Below are positions 6,703-9,142 of a stretch of DNA of 9,142 nt, piece after piece. The notes under the pieces were generated by a model. That model was not told the origin of the DNA, searched no databases, and worked only from the letters and a program-made list of their open reading frames with translations. This DNA is from Alphaproteobacteria bacterium UBA2964 (GTDB lineage: Bacteria; Pseudomonadota; Alphaproteobacteria; MPNO01; UBA2964). A program made the translations under genes and the position numbers. Position 1 is the first letter of the stretch. Every line of letters starts with the position of its first letter. The stretch spans positions 1 through 9,142 of the forward strand of contig DEBE01000070.1 of assembly GCA_002348425.1 (NCBI GenBank), in the 5' to 3' direction.

Positions 6703-7902
6703 TCACCAAGTCTTTTTCATTTTACATTTACTAGCGTAAACATCCTGGTGTTTAGAATAAACTTTCTGAACAATTTTGGTTGTCCATTTTCCATTATTAT
6801 CTTTGACAACTTCCCGAAGGAAAAAATCTTGAATGGGAAAATGGTTGTTTCCATAGACATATTTTCCCCGAACGGATCCATAATCAGCCTTCCTGAACGC
6901 CGCTCTCATACCATCCATATTTTTCAGGTTTCCTCCTACAGCTCGAACGGCACTATCAATTAACATAATTGAGTCATAGCTCTGGGCCCCGTAGTGAGAG
7001 GGATAACTACCAAATTTTTTTCTGTAATCTGAGACAAACCTTTTATTGACTGGCGTATTAAGATCGGGAGCCCAAAACTGGGTAGAAAATGTTCCCAATA
7101 CATTTGTTAACTTAGCTTGCTGCAGCTTAGGTAGACTTAGGGAATCAACACTGAATACAGAATACAGTGGTGTCTTCGTCAGACCGGCTTGAGCATATTG
7201 CCGCATAAAAGCATTTGTGGCGCGCCCCGGGTAAAATATAAATACACCATCAGCCTTTGAAGCACGAGCTTTAGCTAGTTCAGCTGAAAAATCTAATTGG
7301 GTTGGCCACTTCGTTAGATCCTTTCCAAGAATTTTTCCTTTAAAGGTCCGTTCGACTCCGGCTACCATATCACGGCCAGCTGCATAGTTAGGGGCTATAA
7401 CATAAAGGCTCTTGACACCTCGTTTATTTAATACCTCACCCATAGCCATGGGCACCTGATCATTCTGCCAAGAAGTTGAAAAAATATTTTTATGGCATAA
7501 GCGTCCCGCAATTTTTGAAGTCCCGGCATTAGAAATAATCAAAAATTTTCCTGCCTTTACAACACTGTTCCTTGACGCAAGAACAACATGCGACCAGATG
7601 AAACCGGAAACAATATCCACCTTATCCTTGTGTAATAGTTTCTCGGTCTTTTGTTTCCCGACCTCCGGTTTAACTTGATCGTCTTCAAAAATTACCTCTA
7701 CTGGAATACCACCCATTTTATTGCCTAGGTGATCCAGCGCAATCCGCACGGAATTTCGCATATCTTTGCCGATAACACCCGGTCCACCAGAGAGGGTTGT
7801 TACAAACCCTATTTTAATTTTTTTTGCTTTTGTAGCCATTGCTTGAGGCGCTGTAATAGCCAGCGCTAGTGCCGCAGCACCGAAAATTATTGCCTTCTTC
7901 AT
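6703..7902 (-). CDS. livK: ABC transporter substrate-binding protein, LivK/hydrophobic amino acid-aromatic acid type
   Basis: Periplasmic receptor for the LivHMGF importer (periplasmic binding protein type I fold, Peripla_BP_6-like). At 399 residues it is somewhat longer than the classical leucine receptors (about 370). Residues 1-23 are a Sec signal peptide with probable cleavage after AMA. The mature start KIGFVTTLSGG (30-40) is typical of the family. C136 and C393 are the only cysteines and may form a disulfide, a pattern I associate with alphaproteobacterial receptors next to aromatic or amide catabolic genes. The C-terminus ends in a Lys-rich KCKMKKTW. The strong GGGAGA site (7911-7916) nine bases before the ATG and the hairpin after the stop both suit high expression. 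The ligand need not be a branched-chain amino acid; the neighbouring GST and amidohydrolase argue for an aromatic or amide compound, but this is inference. Confidence 0.92.
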   Translation of the reverse strand: MKKAIIFGAAALALAITAPQAMATKAKKIKIGFVTTLSGGPGVIGKDMRNSVRIALDHLGNKMGGIPVEVIFEDDQVKPEVGKQKTEKLLHKDKVDIVSGFIWSHVVLASRNSVVKAGKFLIISNAGTSKIAGRLCHKNIFSTSWQNDQVPMAMGEVLNKRGVKSLYVIAPNYAAGRDMVAGVERTFKGKILGKDLTKWPTQLDFSAELAKARASKADGVFIFYPGRATNAFMRQYAQAGLTKTPLYSVFSVDSLSLPKLQQAKLTNVLGTFSTQFWAPDLNTPVNKRFVSDYRKKFGSYPSHYGAQSYDSIMLIDSAVRAVGGNLKNMDGMRAAFRKADYGSVRGKYVYGNNHFPIQDFFLREVVKDNNGKWTTKIVQKVYSKHQDVYASKCKMKKTW

Positions 7903-7910
7903 TGTCGATC

Positions 7911-7916
7911 TCTCCC
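7911..7916 (-). promoter_or_regulatory. Ribosome binding site of livK
   Basis: On the minus strand this is GGGAGA, about nine bases before the ATG at 7902. It is the strongest ribosome site in the leftward cluster. Confidence 0.6.
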
Positions 7917-7965
7917 AAATTCAAAATTTATGGGATCATAAACGTCCCACCTAAAAAAACACTAG

Positions 7966-7993
7966 ATACTAACCTATGGGTGCCAGCTGCCAA
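7966..7993 (-). promoter_or_regulatory. Candidate sigma-70 promoter for livKHMGF
   Basis: On the minus strand TTGGCA (7993-7988, 5/6 match) and TAGTAT (7971-7966, 4/6) are 16 bases apart, in the 94-base gap between gst and livK. An imperfect dyad centred on CAGCTG (7978-7995, 7 of 9 pairs) covers the -35, and a second dyad TGGGA-N9-TCCCA (7931-7949) lies in the predicted leader. If real, livK is expressed separately from gst and under control. Confidence 0.35.
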
Positions 7994-7996
7994 CCT

Positions 7997-8791
7997 TCAA
8001 TTTTCGCCGACTATGGATTTAACCCCTTCAAGGTTTTCTAGGCCTTTTTCTCTCATCAGGTTAATGAAATCAGCAATAAACCAATCAACCAATGCTGTCT
8101 TGAAAGACGGGCGGGCGCAAATTCGTTCAAACCACCCACCAACATTGGGTCTGTTGTCCAACAACCAACGCTGCTGAAGATGGACAACCCGATTAACATA
8201 AGGTGTGAATGCAACATCCGCCAAAGAATAGGAGTTTCCTGCTAACCATGAGCCATTGCTTAGAACCTCCTCCATATCATCCAACATTCTTACAATTCGT
8301 TGAATAGCCGGCTTGAAAAATTTAGACTCAACACCCTTCAAGACATTCTCAGTCATTCGTGCCCTTTTATTTGGATCCACATAGCCTTCAAGTGTGGTTC
8401 GTAATTGATCAGAGGTTTTACCTTCCATAAATTGATACCGAAATGCGATACAGGCACTGATAGTAGCGCTTGCGGCATGGAGCCCTTCATCGAGCTGTTT
8501 AACCCAAATTCTCATCCTTGCACACTCAAGCGGTGATGACGGCCGCAGAGAAGGCTCAGGAAATACAGTATCGAGATATTCATCGATGACAGCGGACTCA
8601 TAGATTACCTTACCTTCATGAACTATTGTTGGGACAACTCCATTTGGGTTTAAAGCAATATATTCTGGGTTGTGTTGATCTCGTGCCCTTAAATTGAAAT
8701 GGTGTGATTTGAATTCTCGTCCCTTTTCAGCAAGAGTAATCCGAACCTTTTGCGAACAAGTTGACATCCCATTGTGATACAATTCAATCAT
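7997..8791 (-). CDS. Glutathione S-transferase family protein (beta-etherase/LigF-like features)
   Basis: Soluble two-domain GST of 264 residues. The N-terminal thioredoxin-like domain (about 1-80) has NGMSTCSQKVR at 7-17, where the catalytic Ser/Cys is expected (C12 or S13). It also has the cis-proline of NGVVPT (50-55) and the glutathione-binding ES pair E65-S66. The helical C-domain carries the N-capping box S189-x-x-D192 in YSLADVAFTP. Its length, the FPE..LRP..P link (77-87) and the MRIWVKQLDE helix (93-102) resemble the LigF-type beta-etherase branch more than short housekeeping GSTs. This comparison is from memory. The ATG at 8791 has AAGGA six bases upstream. It lies 94 bases upstream of livK in the same direction and may share its transcript. 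Possible roles: glutathione-dependent ether cleavage, dehalogenation, isomerisation or detoxification of the imported compound. Confidence 0.88.
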   Translation of the reverse strand: MIELYHNGMSTCSQKVRITLAEKGREFKSHHFNLRARDQHNPEYIALNPNGVVPTIVHEGKVIYESAVIDEYLDTVFPEPSLRPSSPLECARMRIWVKQLDEGLHAASATISACIAFRYQFMEGKTSDQLRTTLEGYVDPNKRARMTENVLKGVESKFFKPAIQRIVRMLDDMEEVLSNGSWLAGNSYSLADVAFTPYVNRVVHLQQRWLLDNRPNVGGWFERICARPSFKTALVDWFIADFINLMREKGLENLEGVKSIVGEN

Positions 8792-8826
8792 CTCTTATCC
8801 TTAACTTCTTCAACAAGCATTGCATG

Positions 8827-8855
8827 ATTCTTCCTAACCCGAGAAAATCATTCAA
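8827..8855 (-). promoter_or_regulatory. Candidate sigma-70 promoter for gst
   Basis: On the minus strand TTGAAT (8855-8850) and AAGAAT (8832-8827) are 17 bases apart, 4/6 matches each. This would give a leader of about 29 bases before the gst start. The match is weak. Confidence 0.2.
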
Positions 8856-8885
8856 TCAATGTCGTAAAATACCGGAGAAAATATT

Positions 8886-8954
8886 ATGATCCAACACATT
8901 CTCCCGAAAAATATAGTTGTAAATTATTTAAAATATGACCGGGTGGTAAATTGA
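8886..8954 (+). CDS. Possible 22-codon leader peptide upstream of the amidohydrolase gene
   Basis: ATG at 8886 is preceded by GGAG (8874-8877) with an ideal eight-base gap and runs 22 codons to TGA (MIQHILPKNIVVNYLKYDRVVN). The GGAG forms one arm of a possible stem, GGAGAA (8874-8879) with TTCTCC (8899-8904) and a 19-base loop that contains the ATG. It reads towards the gene at 9056 and could be a regulatory leader. No known leader peptide is recognised, and a frame this short is expected by chance in DNA of this composition. Confidence 0.15.
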   Translation: MIQHILPKNIVVNYLKYDRVVN

Positions 8955-9055
8955 GTAATGTTTAAATCGATGAATTCCCTACTGCTCTTTAAGATATCAA
9001 CAATTACCTGCAAATATTTTAAGGAATTAACACTCAAAATAGGAAGATTATCAAA

Positions 9056-9142
9056 ATGAAAACCGCAATCGTCAATATAAAGACCATTGTCACAGGGGAC
9101 TGGAGAACCCCCTTTGCAGATGGCGACGCTATTCTCATGGAG
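9056..9142 (+). CDS. Amidohydrolase, enamidase-like N-terminus (cut by the right edge)
   Basis: The frame opens with ATG at 9056, preceded by AGGAAG (9041-9046), and stays open for 29 codons to the edge. The segment KTAIVNIKTIVTGDWRTPF followed by ADGDAILME is the small N-terminal beta-sandwich of a cytosolic amidohydrolase. The pattern 'I.NI..IV.GD...P...AD.I...DG' recalls enamidase, the enzyme of anaerobic nicotinate breakdown that hydrolyses a cyclic enamide, and related imidazolonepropionase/dihydroorotase-type enzymes. The metal-binding HxH, carboxylated Lys and Asp motifs would lie beyond the window, so activity and exact family cannot be checked. It is divergent from gst; proximity to an ABC importer suggests hydrolysis of an imported amide or lactam. 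This is inference from 29 residues. Confidence 0.6.
   Translation, partial: MKTAIVNIKTIVTGDWRTPFADGDAILME

Larger units (their letters stand above)
8792..9055. other. Divergent intergenic region between gst and the amidohydrolase gene
   Basis: 264 bases, strongly AT-rich, with no long coding frame. It holds the gst ribosome site (8798-8802), a weak leftward promoter candidate and a possible 22-codon reading frame (8886-8954). It also holds the ribosome site of the right-hand gene (AGGAAG, 9041-9046). I found no convincing rightward promoter. An imperfect 12-base inverted repeat (around 8987-8998 and 9013-9024) is mostly A/T and not persuasive. Confidence 0.6.

Noticed and set aside
7869..8177. 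Rightward open frame of 102 codons
   Set aside because: Antisense to livK, the gap and gst; low-complexity composition and no ribosome site or recognisable domain.

Overview
The window looks like a piece of a moderately AT-rich (low-to-mid 40s % G+C by eye) Gram-negative chromosome, most likely an alphaproteobacterium of marine or other oligotrophic habit. This is inferred from the pairing of a TRAP carboxylate transporter with a LivKHMGF-type ABC importer, a TauD/TfdA dioxygenase and a glutathione S-transferase-like protein. No rRNA, tRNA, insertion sequence, integrase, CRISPR array or phage gene was seen. Base composition and codon use look even across the window, so there is no visible sign of recent transfer.

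Layout. Left part (1-3220): the small and large TRAP permease genes run leftwards (dctQ 1043-531, then dctM 531 to the left edge, cut off). Back to back with them, a TauD/TfdA-family 2-oxoglutarate/Fe(II) dioxygenase (1217-2053) and a periplasmic TRAP solute receptor (dctP, 2228-3220) run rightwards. The three TRAP parts are therefore split around a divergent control region, with an oxygenase gene between receptor and permease. A strong hairpin-plus-T-tract terminator (3255-3290) ends the rightward unit where it meets the next one head-on.

Middle and right part (3290-8791): a leftward cluster in the order gst, livK, livH, livM, livG, livF. It encodes a cytoplasmic GST with beta-etherase-like (LigF-like) features and a complete hydrophobic amino acid/aromatic acid-type ABC importer: periplasmic receptor, two permeases and two ATPases. 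The last four genes are tightly packed (0 nt, 8-nt overlap, 5-nt gap). A GC-rich hairpin separates receptor from permeases. Right edge (9056-9142): the first 29 codons of a rightward gene whose N-terminus resembles cytosolic amidohydrolases of the enamidase kind.

Working together (inference): one TRAP system and one ABC system import organic acids or amide/aromatic compounds. The dioxygenase, the GST and the amidohydrolase would then open or detoxify them. The substrate cannot be read from the sequence. Each family is well known; the novelty, if any, lies in the combination and in several candidate control sites between the genes.
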